Source: an uncultured Lachnospiraceae bacterium
GTDB taxonomy: Bacteria > Bacillota > Clostridia > Lachnospirales > Lachnospiraceae
Reading direction: 5' to 3'
Length of the DNA stretch: 64,000 nt
Assembly: GCA_910586615.1 (NCBI GenBank)
Contig: CAJUJP010000021.1
Coordinates: forward strand, 1-64,000
Part shown: piece by piece, positions 41,993-49,780 of the stretch
How the letters are laid out: every line of letters starts with the position of its first letter
Position numbering within the stretch: the stretch's first letter is position 1
Made by a program: the position numbers and the translations under genes
The notes under the pieces: generated by a model
Database searches by the model: none
What the model saw: the letters and a program-made list of their open reading frames with translations, nothing else
What the model was told of the DNA's origin: nothing

Positions 41993-43573
41993 ATGGGAAT
42001 CTATCTGAATCCGGGGAATCAAGGGTTCTGGAAGTCAATCCGTTCCGAGATTTATGTGGATAAGACGGGATTGATTGCTTTGACGAACCGGTATTTGAAT
42101 ACGGAGCAACAGTACATCTGTGTCAGCAGGCCGAGGCGTTTCGGGAAGTCAATGACGCTTAATATGCTGGCGGCTTATTACAGTTGTGGCTGTGATTCAG
42201 CGGATCTATTCAGTGGATTTCGAATCGAAAAGGATGAGTCGTTCAGAGAAAATCTCAATCGGTATGATGTGATATTTCTGAATATGCAGCAGTTTTTGAT
42301 CCGGGCGAAGGGACAGGAAATAACAGAATATCTGGAGAGATCAGTCATTGAGGAATTGCGTGAGAGCTACGGAGAATTTTTTTCCGGGCGGATTACAGGC
42401 CTGGCGGAAGCGCTAGAGAGAATTTATGTGAAAACTGACAGGCAATTCATCTTTTTGATCGATGAGTGGGACTGCGTGATGCGGGAGAGACAGGAATCGG
42501 AAGATCTGCAGAGACAGTATCTTGATTTTCTCCGGAATCTTTTAAAGGATCAGCCCTATGTGGCGCTGGCATACATGACGGGAATCCTGCCGGTCAAGAA
42601 ATACGGACTGCATTCGGCGCTGAATATGTTCCTGGAATATTCCATGACAGACCAGAGTGAGTTTGAAGAGTATACCGGTTTTACGCAGGAAGAGGTAAAA
42701 GCGTTATGCATACGGTACAACATGGATTTTACGGAAATGAGTAACTGGTATGACGGGTATAGATTCACTACATTCCAGCATATATATAATCCAAGATCTG
42801 TGGTGGAGGCGATGCGCCGGGGCAGGTTCTCAAATTATTGGACTTCCACGGAGACCTATGACGCGTTGAAGATATATATTGATATGGACTTCGATGGGTT
42901 GAAGGAAGATATTGTGCGAATGCTCGGCGGAGAACGGGTGAAGGTGAACACCCGCAGTTTTCAGAATGATATGTGTAATTTCAGGACGAAGGATGATATT
43001 CTTACGCTGCTGATTCATATAGGCTACCTTGCATATGAGGCGGATACGGGAGAAGCCTTTATCCCCAACAAAGAGATCATCGGGGAATTCGAAAATGCCA
43101 TGAGCGTAGGCGGCTGGCCGGAAATCATGCGAATCCTGAAGGCATCAGAGAAATTGTTGGAAGATACCATAAAGGGCGATGAAAAAAGTGTTGCGGCAGG
43201 ACTTGACCGGGCACACACGGAAGCAGCATCCATATTGACTTATAATGATGAGAATTCCCTGGGTTGTGCCATCGGACTGGCATATTACAGTGCACGGAAG
43301 GATTACAGGATGATCAGGGAACTGCCCGCGGGAAAGGGTTTTGCAGATATTGTATTTCTTCCTCTGCCGCATACTGATAAACCCGCGATGGTGGTGGAAT
43401 TAAAATATGATAAGGATGCAGAATCTGCCATACAACAGATCAGGGACAGGAATTATACCCAGGTGCTGGATGGTTACAATGGGGAGATTGTGCTTGTGGG
43501 AATCAATTATGATAGAAAGAATAAGGATAAAACGCATAGCTGCGTAATAGAAAGAATCGTAAAGAACGGTTGA
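41993..43573 (+). CDS. AAA-ATPase-like / PD-(D/E)XK nuclease family protein
   Basis: A 526-residue protein. The N-terminal domain (PF09820-like) has FWKSIRSEIYVDKTGLIALT, an unusual P-loop RPRRFGKSMTLNML and Walker B QFIFLIDEWDCVM. The C-terminal domain is a PD-(D/E)XK nuclease fold (PDDEXK_9-like) with the metal Asp in GKGFADIVFLPLP and ExK in AMVVELKYDKD. The family is abundant, often in many copies, in gut Bacteroidetes and Clostridia, and its function is unknown. This copy has its own promoter and terminator and sits between the trp transporter and spoIIIA genes, so it is a stand-alone insertion. Nothing in it looks broken. Confidence 0.88.
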   Translation: MGIYLNPGNQGFWKSIRSEIYVDKTGLIALTNRYLNTEQQYICVSRPRRFGKSMTLNMLAAYYSCGCDSADLFSGFRIEKDESFRENLNRYDVIFLNMQQFLIRAKGQEITEYLERSVIEELRESYGEFFSGRITGLAEALERIYVKTDRQFIFLIDEWDCVMRERQESEDLQRQYLDFLRNLLKDQPYVALAYMTGILPVKKYGLHSALNMFLEYSMTDQSEFEEYTGFTQEEVKALCIRYNMDFTEMSNWYDGYRFTTFQHIYNPRSVVEAMRRGRFSNYWTSTETYDALKIYIDMDFDGLKEDIVRMLGGERVKVNTRSFQNDMCNFRTKDDILTLLIHIGYLAYEADTGEAFIPNKEIIGEFENAMSVGGWPEIMRILKASEKLLEDTIKGDEKSVAAGLDRAHTEAASILTYNDENSLGCAIGLAYYSARKDYRMIRELPAGKGFADIVFLPLPHTDKPAMVVELKYDKDAESAIQQIRDRNYTQVLDGYNGEIVLVGINYDRKNKDKTHSCVIERIVKNG

Positions 43574-43597
43574 ATAAAGTTCAGGATGATTGCAGAG

Positions 43598-43628
43598 AAC
43601 AGCTGAGAGGAAACTCAAGGCTGTTTTT
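43598..43628 (+). terminator. Rho-independent terminator after the AAA/PD-(D/E)XK gene
   Basis: AACAGC-TGAG at 43598-43607 pairs with CTCAAGGCTGTT with a small bulge, followed by seven T in total. A dispersed repeat copy begins right after. Confidence 0.65.
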
Positions 43629-43630
43629 TT

Positions 43631-43680
43631 GTGGTATAGGAAATTCCCCCGCTTATTCGAGGCTGCGAAGCAGGTGGTTC
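43631..43680. repeat. dispersed intergenic element, copy 3
   Basis: GTGGTATAGGAAATTCCCCC followed by GCTTATTCGAGGCTGCGAAG aligns with the copies at 7080 and 20120. Like copy 1 it starts at the end of a terminator's T tract. It separates the AAA/nuclease gene from the spoIIIA promoter. Confidence 0.65.
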
Positions 43681-43702
43681 TGCTGACATGTCTTCTTTTG
43701 TG

Positions 43703-43730
43703 TCATAACTTGGACAAAGGTTCATATATT
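43703..43730 (+). promoter_or_regulatory. sigma-E-type promoter for the spoIIIA operon
   Basis: TCATAAC at 43703-43709 and CATATATT at 43723-43730 are 13 bases apart. Compared with the Bacillus sigma-E consensus (KMATATT, 13-15 bases, CATACAHT), the -10 matches at seven of eight positions. SpoIIIA is transcribed by sigma-E in the mother cell, so the location also fits. Confidence 0.65.
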
Positions 43731-43749
43731 GAGATAAGGGGGAATGAGG

Positions 43750-44691
43750 ATGAGGAGTGAAGATGTCCTTACTATGTTTCCGGAGGCTATGCGGGAGCGG
43801 TGGCGTATGGTTGCAAAACGGGCGGAATGTCTGCAGGAGATCAGGATGCGGGTCAATGTACCGGCAACGGTATTGATCAACCAGAGGGAATGGTTCGTGG
43901 AGGCGGACGGTAGTCTTGTGGACAGGCAGCCGGAAGGCGCTGCGTGCAGCGCGGAGGAACTGGAAGCGGTTCTGAATCATTTGTGCCAGTATTCGCTTTA
44001 TGCGTTTGCGGATGAGATCAGACAAGGGTTTCTGACCATACGGGGCGGACACCGTGTCGGGCTGGCAGGACAGGTAATTATGGATGATACGCGGATGCGC
44101 AATATGAAATACATACGTTATTTAAATATTCGTATTGCACATGAGATAAAGGGGGTATCAGATCCGATTCTACCTTATCTGTATGACGGGACGGGACAAG
44201 TGCGAAACACCCTGTTGATCTCACCGCCCGGATGTGGAAAAACCACTATGCTGCGGGATATGATACGAAATCTTTCCGATGGAACGGCATATGGAAAGGG
44301 CATGAACGTCAGTGTGGTAGACGAGCGTTCGGAGATTGCGGGCAGTTATCTTGGGGCAGCGCAGAATGATGTAGGGATTCGTACAGATGTGCTGGACGGC
44401 TGTCCGAAAAAAGAAGGCATGATGATGCTGATCCGCGCCATGTCTCCGCAGGTACTGGCTGTGGACGAATTAGGCGATGAAGGGGATATCCGGGCCTTGC
44501 AGATGGCTCTTGCCTGCGGGTGCAGACTGATGGCAACGATACACGGCAGTTCTCTGGCAGATGTAAAGAGAAAGAAATACATGTGTAATGTTATTGAGGA
44601 GGAATTGTTTGAACGTTATGTCGTGCTTACCAGAAAAAACGGAGCGTGTGAGGTAGAGGGTATATATGATAAGGAAGGGATAAAATGTTGA
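43750..44691 (+). CDS. spoIIIAA: stage III sporulation protein AA (ATPase)
   Basis: A 313-residue secretion-type ATPase that powers or assembles the SpoIIIA-SpoIIQ channel between mother cell and forespore. It has DEIRQGFLTIRGGHRVGLAG, Walker A ISPPGCGKTTMLRDM, the conserved VVDERSEIAG block and Walker B VLAVDELGD. Starts at 43744 and 43750 are both possible; AAGGGGGA spacing favours 43750. First of eight genes in the order AA to AH, overlapping spoIIIAB. Confidence 0.95.
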   Translation: MRSEDVLTMFPEAMRERWRMVAKRAECLQEIRMRVNVPATVLINQREWFVEADGSLVDRQPEGAACSAEELEAVLNHLCQYSLYAFADEIRQGFLTIRGGHRVGLAGQVIMDDTRMRNMKYIRYLNIRIAHEIKGVSDPILPYLYDGTGQVRNTLLISPPGCGKTTMLRDMIRNLSDGTAYGKGMNVSVVDERSEIAGSYLGAAQNDVGIRTDVLDGCPKKEGMMMLIRAMSPQVLAVDELGDEGDIRALQMALACGCRLMATIHGSSLADVKRKKYMCNVIEEELFERYVVLTRKNGACEVEGIYDKEGIKC

Positions 44692-45203
44692 AATTGGCAG
44701 GTGTCCTGTGCATTTTAGCGGGTTGTACAGGACTGGGATTCAACAAAATCAAAGAAGAAAAGAGTAGAATCAGGCATCTTCAGGAGCTGATCCGTGTTAT
44801 GAAAAGGATACAAAACGAAATCAGCTACGGGAAGCATACGCTGCCGGAAATATGTCTTATTCTGTCAGAACACTGTTATGAGCCTTACCGGCCCTGTTTC
44901 CGGGCGATATACGAGCAGATGCAGAGGCAGGAGGGGGTCAGTCTGGACCGGATTTGGGAACAGCAGATAAAGCTGTGTCTGCGGAATGCACCTTTGCAGG
45001 AGGATGAAAAGGAAATATTGTATGGTCTGCTTCGGAATACGGGGATACAGGAAGAAAAATATCAGGCGCAGAGCATGGGCCAGTCTATGGATCTGCTGGA
45101 CAGAAAATGCAGACAGGCTGAGGACGCTTATGAGAATAAGTCCAGAATGATTTTCAGCCTGAGCGTTCTTGCAGGCGTATTTCTTGTGATCCTGTTGATA
45201 TGA
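44685..45203 (+). CDS. spoIIIAB: stage III sporulation protein AB
   Basis: A 172-residue protein with hydrophobic N-terminal (MLKLAGVLCILAGCTGLGF) and C-terminal helices flanking a helical domain that contains IRVMKRIQNEISYGKHTLPE, a family signature. It resembles type II secretion GspF-like components and anchors the SpoIIIA complex in the mother-cell membrane. Overlaps spoIIIAA by seven bases. A 118-base gap without a gene precedes spoIIIAC. Confidence 0.93.
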   Translation: MLKLAGVLCILAGCTGLGFNKIKEEKSRIRHLQELIRVMKRIQNEISYGKHTLPEICLILSEHCYEPYRPCFRAIYEQMQRQEGVSLDRIWEQQIKLCLRNAPLQEDEKEILYGLLRNTGIQEEKYQAQSMGQSMDLLDRKCRQAEDAYENKSRMIFSLSVLAGVFLVILLI

Positions 45204-45321
45204 CGGGAATCTGTAAATATAGAAGAGAGCCGTTCGGAAATGCCTTCCGGGACTGCATATTACGGTCCGGAGCAGTTGAGAAGAACCAGGGAAACAAAAC
45301 ACTTCAGAATTGGAGGATAAG

Positions 45322-45516
45322 ATGGGGGTAAGTCTTATATTCAAGATAGCGGCGGTGGGTATCTTGGTAACAATATTAAATCAGGTTTTAAAACACAGCG
45401 GCAGAGAGGAACATGCCTTTTTGATCAGTCTTGCGGGATTAATTCTCGTTTTAACATGGATCATACCCTATATCTATGATCTGTTTGTCATGGTGCAGGA
45501 ATTGTTTACATTATAG
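45322..45516 (+). CDS. spoIIIAC: stage III sporulation protein AC
   Basis: A 64-residue membrane protein with two helices, beginning MGVSLIFKIAAVGILVTILN and containing SGREEHAFLISLAGL, which is typical. It is a small core subunit of the SpoIIIA complex and is related to the next protein. GGAGG lies six bases before ATG 45322; a TTG at 45310 is less likely. Confidence 0.94.
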   Translation: MGVSLIFKIAAVGILVTILNQVLKHSGREEHAFLISLAGLILVLTWIIPYIYDLFVMVQELFTL

Positions 45517-45608
45517 CCGTTACATAATGCGAAAAACGGAAACAGGAGGCTGTTTTCGGCGTGTGACACAGTCGGTCCGAACGTCTGGCTGCGGGATGGA
45601 GGTTTGTC

Positions 45609-45995
45609 ATGGAAATGATTAAGATCGGTCTGGTGGGGGTTATCGGAATCCTGCTGGCTGTTCCATTGAAAAGCTATAAAGCAGAATACGGTGTCTATCT
45701 GGGTGCAGCAGTATGCCTGGTGATTTTGGGTTATGCCATACAGTATTTCGGGGGAATCCTGTCTGCAATAGAGCAGCTTCGCGGTTATCTGAAGGATAAC
45801 TATAGCTATTTAACAGTGCTTTTAAAAGCGGTGGGAGCAACTTATGCATGTGAGTTTTGTGCAGGAATCTGTAAAGATGCAGGATACGGAGGCATTGCGG
45901 GACAAGTTGAGATGGTCGGTAAACTGTATATTCTGCTGATCGGTATGCCTGTGCTGATGGCGCTGTTAGAGAGCATCCGGACCATTGCGGGATAG
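45609..45995 (+). CDS. spoIIIAD: stage III sporulation protein AD
   Basis: A 128-residue, mostly hydrophobic protein (MEMIKIGLVGVIGILLAVPL at the start) with the conserved CEFCAGICKDAGYGGIAGQVE segment near the C-terminal third. A membrane component of the mother-cell to forespore channel. GGAGG is placed just before ATG 45609. The 92 bases between it and spoIIIAC hold no gene. Confidence 0.94.
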   Translation: MEMIKIGLVGVIGILLAVPLKSYKAEYGVYLGAAVCLVILGYAIQYFGGILSAIEQLRGYLKDNYSYLTVLLKAVGATYACEFCAGICKDAGYGGIAGQVEMVGKLYILLIGMPVLMALLESIRTIAG

Positions 45996-46090
45996 AGGAT
46001 CCGGGGCGGAAAATGTGTGATGCAGAGTGTAAGTATTCTATTACGGGCAGATAGTTATGTCAGTCAGAGAATAAGAGGGGAGGGAGCAGT

Positions 46091-47158
46091 TTGGGAATCA
46101 GAGAAAGCAGTATGGCATGGGATAAAATGGGAATGGATGCCGTCACGGCAGATTTTCAGCAGCTGTTTCCTGAATATGCCTTCGACGGCAGGCAGGTGAT
46201 GAATTATCTTATTCAGGGAAAACTCTGGTCGGCGCTGAAAGAACTGGGCAGTGGGATAACTGGTGCAATTAATTCACAGAGCGGGGAGATCAGAACTCTT
46301 TTTCTGACAATTCTTGTGCTTGGCGTGGCGGCGGCGCTTTTTGTCAATTTTGCGGATCTTTTCCAGGATCATCAAGTGTCGGACATTGCTTTTTATTTTG
46401 TATATCTGCTTATGATCGCGGTGCTTCTGCGGGCGTTTGTAAGCGGGGCGGTGATTGTACAGGAAATACTTAAGACGGTCACTTCTTTTATGAAACTTTA
46501 TATTCCTACTTATATGATCGCGGTGGGAAGTGCATCGGGAATCGCGTCGGCAACGGTTTATTACCAGATCCTTCTTTTTATAATCTATCTGATAGAGTGG
46601 GGATATCTGTCGATCCTTCTGCCGGTGGTGTACAGCTATACTCTTTTGACTATCATTAACGGTGTCTGGATGGAAGAGAAACTGACGCTGCTTCTGGAAC
46701 TTCTGGACAAGCTGATCAGTGTGAGTATTAAGATTACGCTTGGAATCATAACTGGTTTCAGCATTCTGCAGGCAATGATATCGCCTGTTATAGACTCACT
46801 TCAGTCTTCTGCACTCAAAAAGGCAATGTCGGCCATACCGGGAATCGGCGGGCTGACAGAAGGCATGTTCGAGATGGTGGTGGGTTCCGCGGTTCTTGTA
46901 AAAAACAGCATCGGTTTATATATTACGCTTGTTATGATTGCGCTGTGCAGCATTCCTGTTCTCAAACTTGTGCTTCTGGCAGGGGTGATCAAGCTCAGTG
47001 CGGCGCTGATCGGCATCGTAAGTGATAAGCGCATGACAAACTGTGCAAACCGGGTGGGAGACGGAAATATTATGCTGCTTAAGATTGCCCTGTCGTCTGT
47101 CGGTATGTTTGTGATTCAGATAGCTGTCATTACTTATACGACCAGCGGGAATATGTAA
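46091..47158 (+). CDS. spoIIIAE: stage III sporulation protein AE, short N-terminus
   Basis: A 355-residue polytopic membrane protein with about seven helices from residue 70 on. It matches SpoIIIAE in LKTVTSFMKLYIPTYMIAVG, the KAMSAIPGIGGLTEGMFEM block and the C-terminal FVIQIAVITYTTSGNM. The start is TTG 46091, well placed behind GGGAGGGAG, and a stop codon in frame at 46052 rules out a much longer form. Thus the cleavable signal peptide seen in Bacillus SpoIIIAE (399 residues) is not visible here. Either the family in this lineage lacks it or the N-terminus has been shortened. Confidence 0.9.
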   Translation: MGIRESSMAWDKMGMDAVTADFQQLFPEYAFDGRQVMNYLIQGKLWSALKELGSGITGAINSQSGEIRTLFLTILVLGVAAALFVNFADLFQDHQVSDIAFYFVYLLMIAVLLRAFVSGAVIVQEILKTVTSFMKLYIPTYMIAVGSASGIASATVYYQILLFIIYLIEWGYLSILLPVVYSYTLLTIINGVWMEEKLTLLLELLDKLISVSIKITLGIITGFSILQAMISPVIDSLQSSALKKAMSAIPGIGGLTEGMFEMVVGSAVLVKNSIGLYITLVMIALCSIPVLKLVLLAGVIKLSAALIGIVSDKRMTNCANRVGDGNIMLLKIALSSVGMFVIQIAVITYTTSGNM

Positions 47159-47341
47159 ATTCTACAGGCAGCCCGGTTCTGTTTCTGTGCAGACCGGGAA
47201 GGTGTTTTGACATGTATCCGGGTTGTTCAGGAGGATGAAAAGAACGCGGGAAAGACGCGGATTGTGATGCCGGGGAACAGGATACCGGGAAAGAAAACGG
47301 AAGATGCCGATTAGCGGCAGGACGGGAGCGGATAGGCGGAA

Positions 47342-48172
47342 ATGTTAGAAAATATTAGAAATATCGGGATGTTTATGATCATTGCACAGACGGTGATCCA
47401 TTTTGCGGCGGGAAAAAAATATGAAAAATACCTAAAAATAATAGCGGGTGTTATAGTACTTCTGCTGTTTATCACTCCGTTTGTATCATCCAGAGAAGAG
47501 ATTACAGCAAGTTGGCAGGCACAAATGGCGGAAATAACAGAGCGTCTGGAACAGCTGGAAGTGACTGGACCGGATGGAACTATGGCAGGAATACCTTTCG
47601 GGGCGGAAAATGTTCAGGAAACGGCTCTGCGAAAAATTGAGGAGCAGGTCAGGGACAGGCTGAACGAACTGACTGCAGATACGGGCAGCCGTGTTACGGG
47701 TGTAAAGATTGATTTAGAGGAAAGTGCTGATGAAAGCTGGGTTTTCAGCCGTGTCAGGATTATGATGCAGGATACAGAAATCACAGAAGACGGTGCAGAT
47801 ATATCGAAAACCGGTGCAGACGGACCGGGACGAGACAGGGATGCTCCGGTATCAGATGTAGATGTTTCTGACGGGAATGCTGTACAGAGGATTGTAATAG
47901 ACGAGATCAGGATTGGTGGAGAAACCGGAGCGGCTTCGGGAACGGAAGTGGAACAGGAAAGAGAAGGGACGCTTGGAACGAGAGCGGAACAGGGAAGAGA
48001 AGGAAAGCCGGAAACGGAAGAGGAGCAGCAAATGAAAGCGGATCAGGGAGCCGAAACAGGGGGAGGGACAGTAAGCGAGGCGGAAATACAGGAGTACCGC
48101 CGTATTTTTGCCCAGACCCTGGGGATAGCAGAGGACAGAGTGGAGGTGGAGTATCGTGGAGGATGGCAGTAA
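47342..48172 (+). CDS. spoIIIAF: stage III sporulation protein AF
   Basis: A 276-residue protein with two N-terminal helices (about 7-24 and 31-48, the latter IIAGVIVLLLFITPFV), then a domain around ALRKIEEQVRDRLNEL that matches SpoIIIAF and shares an EscJ/YscJ-like ring fold. It is longer than the usual about 200, because residues 150-255 form a Glu/Gly/Arg-rich, probably disordered segment containing EQEREG- and EQGREG-type repeats. The final 20 residues (RRIFAQTLGIAEDRVEVEY) return to the family end. A 183-base gap with no gene lies before it. It overlaps spoIIIAG. Confidence 0.9.
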   Translation: MLENIRNIGMFMIIAQTVIHFAAGKKYEKYLKIIAGVIVLLLFITPFVSSREEITASWQAQMAEITERLEQLEVTGPDGTMAGIPFGAENVQETALRKIEEQVRDRLNELTADTGSRVTGVKIDLEESADESWVFSRVRIMMQDTEITEDGADISKTGADGPGRDRDAPVSDVDVSDGNAVQRIVIDEIRIGGETGAASGTEVEQEREGTLGTRAEQGREGKPETEEEQQMKADQGAETGGGTVSEAEIQEYRRIFAQTLGIAEDRVEVEYRGGWQ

Positions 48173-48788
48173 GCTGACCGGTAAACTGACAGGCGGAAAA
48201 AAACTCAGGAAGGATCAGTGTCTGATCATTATTCTGACAGGTGTTCTTTTGTGCGTGATCGCACTTCCGGTCAAACCCGATAATAAAGAGTCCGGTATAT
48301 CGGACATAAGGAATGGTAAAATCGAAAATCATATGTCCGACACCGGGGAGAATACATATTCAGAGACAGAGAAGATAACAGATTCTTATGCCGGTTATTG
48401 GGAAGAAAAGCTGGAAGAGGCGCTCAGATTTGTGGAAGGTGTGGGGAAGGTCAGAGTGTTGATCACGGTTAGGGAATCGGAGCAGAAGATCGTGGAGAAA
48501 GACGGTCCGGAGACATATTCCGATACGTCGGAGAAGGATGCGGCAGGCGGCAGCCGTATTGCAGGCGAGAGCCGCATCGAGAAGAGTACGGTTTATACGA
48601 CCGATGAAAGCGGGCGGAATGTGCCCTATGTGACCATGACGATTCCGCCTGCAGTGGAAGGTGTCGTGGTGATAGCACAGGGCGCACAGAAGCAAAGTGT
48701 ACAAGAAAATATTATCGAGGCAATTCAGGTATTATTTGATATTGATGCGAATAAGATAAAAATAGTAAAGATGAAAAATAATCAGTGA
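48156..48788 (+). CDS. spoIIIAG: stage III sporulation protein AG
   Basis: A 210-residue single-pass membrane protein; helix at about 23-40 (CLIIILTGVLLCVIALPV). The periplasmic-side ring domain carries LEEALRFVEGVGKVRVLITV and VTMTIPPAVEGVVVIAQGAQ, as in SpoIIIAG, which forms a large ring in the intermembrane channel. The GTG start at 48156 overlaps spoIIIAF by 17 bases. Confidence 0.94.
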   Translation: MEDGSKLTGKLTGGKKLRKDQCLIIILTGVLLCVIALPVKPDNKESGISDIRNGKIENHMSDTGENTYSETEKITDSYAGYWEEKLEEALRFVEGVGKVRVLITVRESEQKIVEKDGPETYSDTSEKDAAGGSRIAGESRIEKSTVYTTDESGRNVPYVTMTIPPAVEGVVVIAQGAQKQSVQENIIEAIQVLFDIDANKIKIVKMKNNQ

Positions 48789-48801
48789 AGGGGAGAAAAA
48801 A

Positions 48802-49518
48802 TTGAAAAATATGATCAAGAAGAACCAGATGATGATCACAGCGCTCGCAATTATGATCGCTGTAGCAGGCTACTTGAATTTTGCAGGTACGAAAGTTACG
48901 GATGAAGACATTATGTCTGTCAACGGACAGGTCACTACCGATGATATGGGTAATCCGATTCTTGATAAGGATGAATCTGATTATGCAGCTTTTGCTGATC
49001 TTTCAGAAGAGGATCTGGAACAGGCTTCCGGAGACATTAAGAGTCTGGATACGGATGTGACCATGTCGGAGAACGGCGGCATAGATGAAGAACTGGAAGA
49101 GGCGCTGGCGGAAGAACAGCTGGAAGACGTTCCGGGAGAAGCGGTATTTACTTCGGCAGGCACTCTGTCGGGTATGTCCGGCGCGAAGCTGCAGAAAGAG
49201 CAGACAAGAGCACAGAATAAAGATACGCTGTTGGAGATCATCAACAATGCCAATATCAGTGAGACACAGAAGCAGGAAGCGGTCAACAGTATGATTTCCA
49301 TGACAGATATTGCCGAGAAAGAAACAGCGGCAGAGATTCTGCTGGAGGCCAAGGGATTTGAAGATGCCATTGTGAGCATAGACGGAGACAGTGTGGACGT
49401 GGTTGTCAATACGGCTGAACTGACGGAAGCACAGAGAGCGCAGATTGAAGATATCGTGATCCGCAAGACAGGCGTCAGCGCGGAGTCCATCGTTATCAGT
49501 ACAGTGAATTCAAATTAA
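48802..49518 (+). CDS. spoIIIAH: stage III sporulation protein AH
   Basis: A 238-residue single-pass protein (helix about 12-26) with an acidic linker and the C-terminal ring-building domain around SETQKQEAVNSMISMTDIAE and LEAKGFEDAIVSIDGDSVDV. In Bacillus it pairs with SpoIIQ across the septum. The TTG at 48802 is favoured over ATG 48811 by the spacing of GAAGGGGAG. It is the last gene of the spoIIIA operon. The 262-base gap that follows has an inverted repeat AATATTCC/GGAATATT (about 49590-49626) and an extended -10 at 49539-49547, probably for prfC. Confidence 0.93.
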   Translation: MKNMIKKNQMMITALAIMIAVAGYLNFAGTKVTDEDIMSVNGQVTTDDMGNPILDKDESDYAAFADLSEEDLEQASGDIKSLDTDVTMSENGGIDEELEEALAEEQLEDVPGEAVFTSAGTLSGMSGAKLQKEQTRAQNKDTLLEIINNANISETQKQEAVNSMISMTDIAEKETAAEILLEAKGFEDAIVSIDGDSVDVVVNTAELTEAQRAQIEDIVIRKTGVSAESIVISTVNSN

Positions 49519-49780
49519 GTGCACGATCGGATTTTTTGTGATATACTATACGCGCACATCGTAAAATTCAAAAATAATTCAATAAAAAAAGCAATATTCC
49601 GGCAGAAATACTGTTATAGGAATATTGTGGAACGACAGGGCAATCCTATAGAGTGGGCGGTATACCAGATTCTGGTTTTTTTGTCCCGGAGGAGTATTTG
49701 CGGAAGAAGCAGTGGATGGACTGCGGCAAAACAAATGATTTATGTGTCTGCCTGAGCAGACAGAGGGGAGTAGAGTAAAC

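Noticed and set aside
49590..49682. Small RNA gene between spoIIIAH and prfC
   Set aside because: There is an inverted repeat (AATATTCC/GGAATATT) and a short ACCAG-ATT-CTGGT hairpin with T's, but no conserved RNA motif and the stems are weak.
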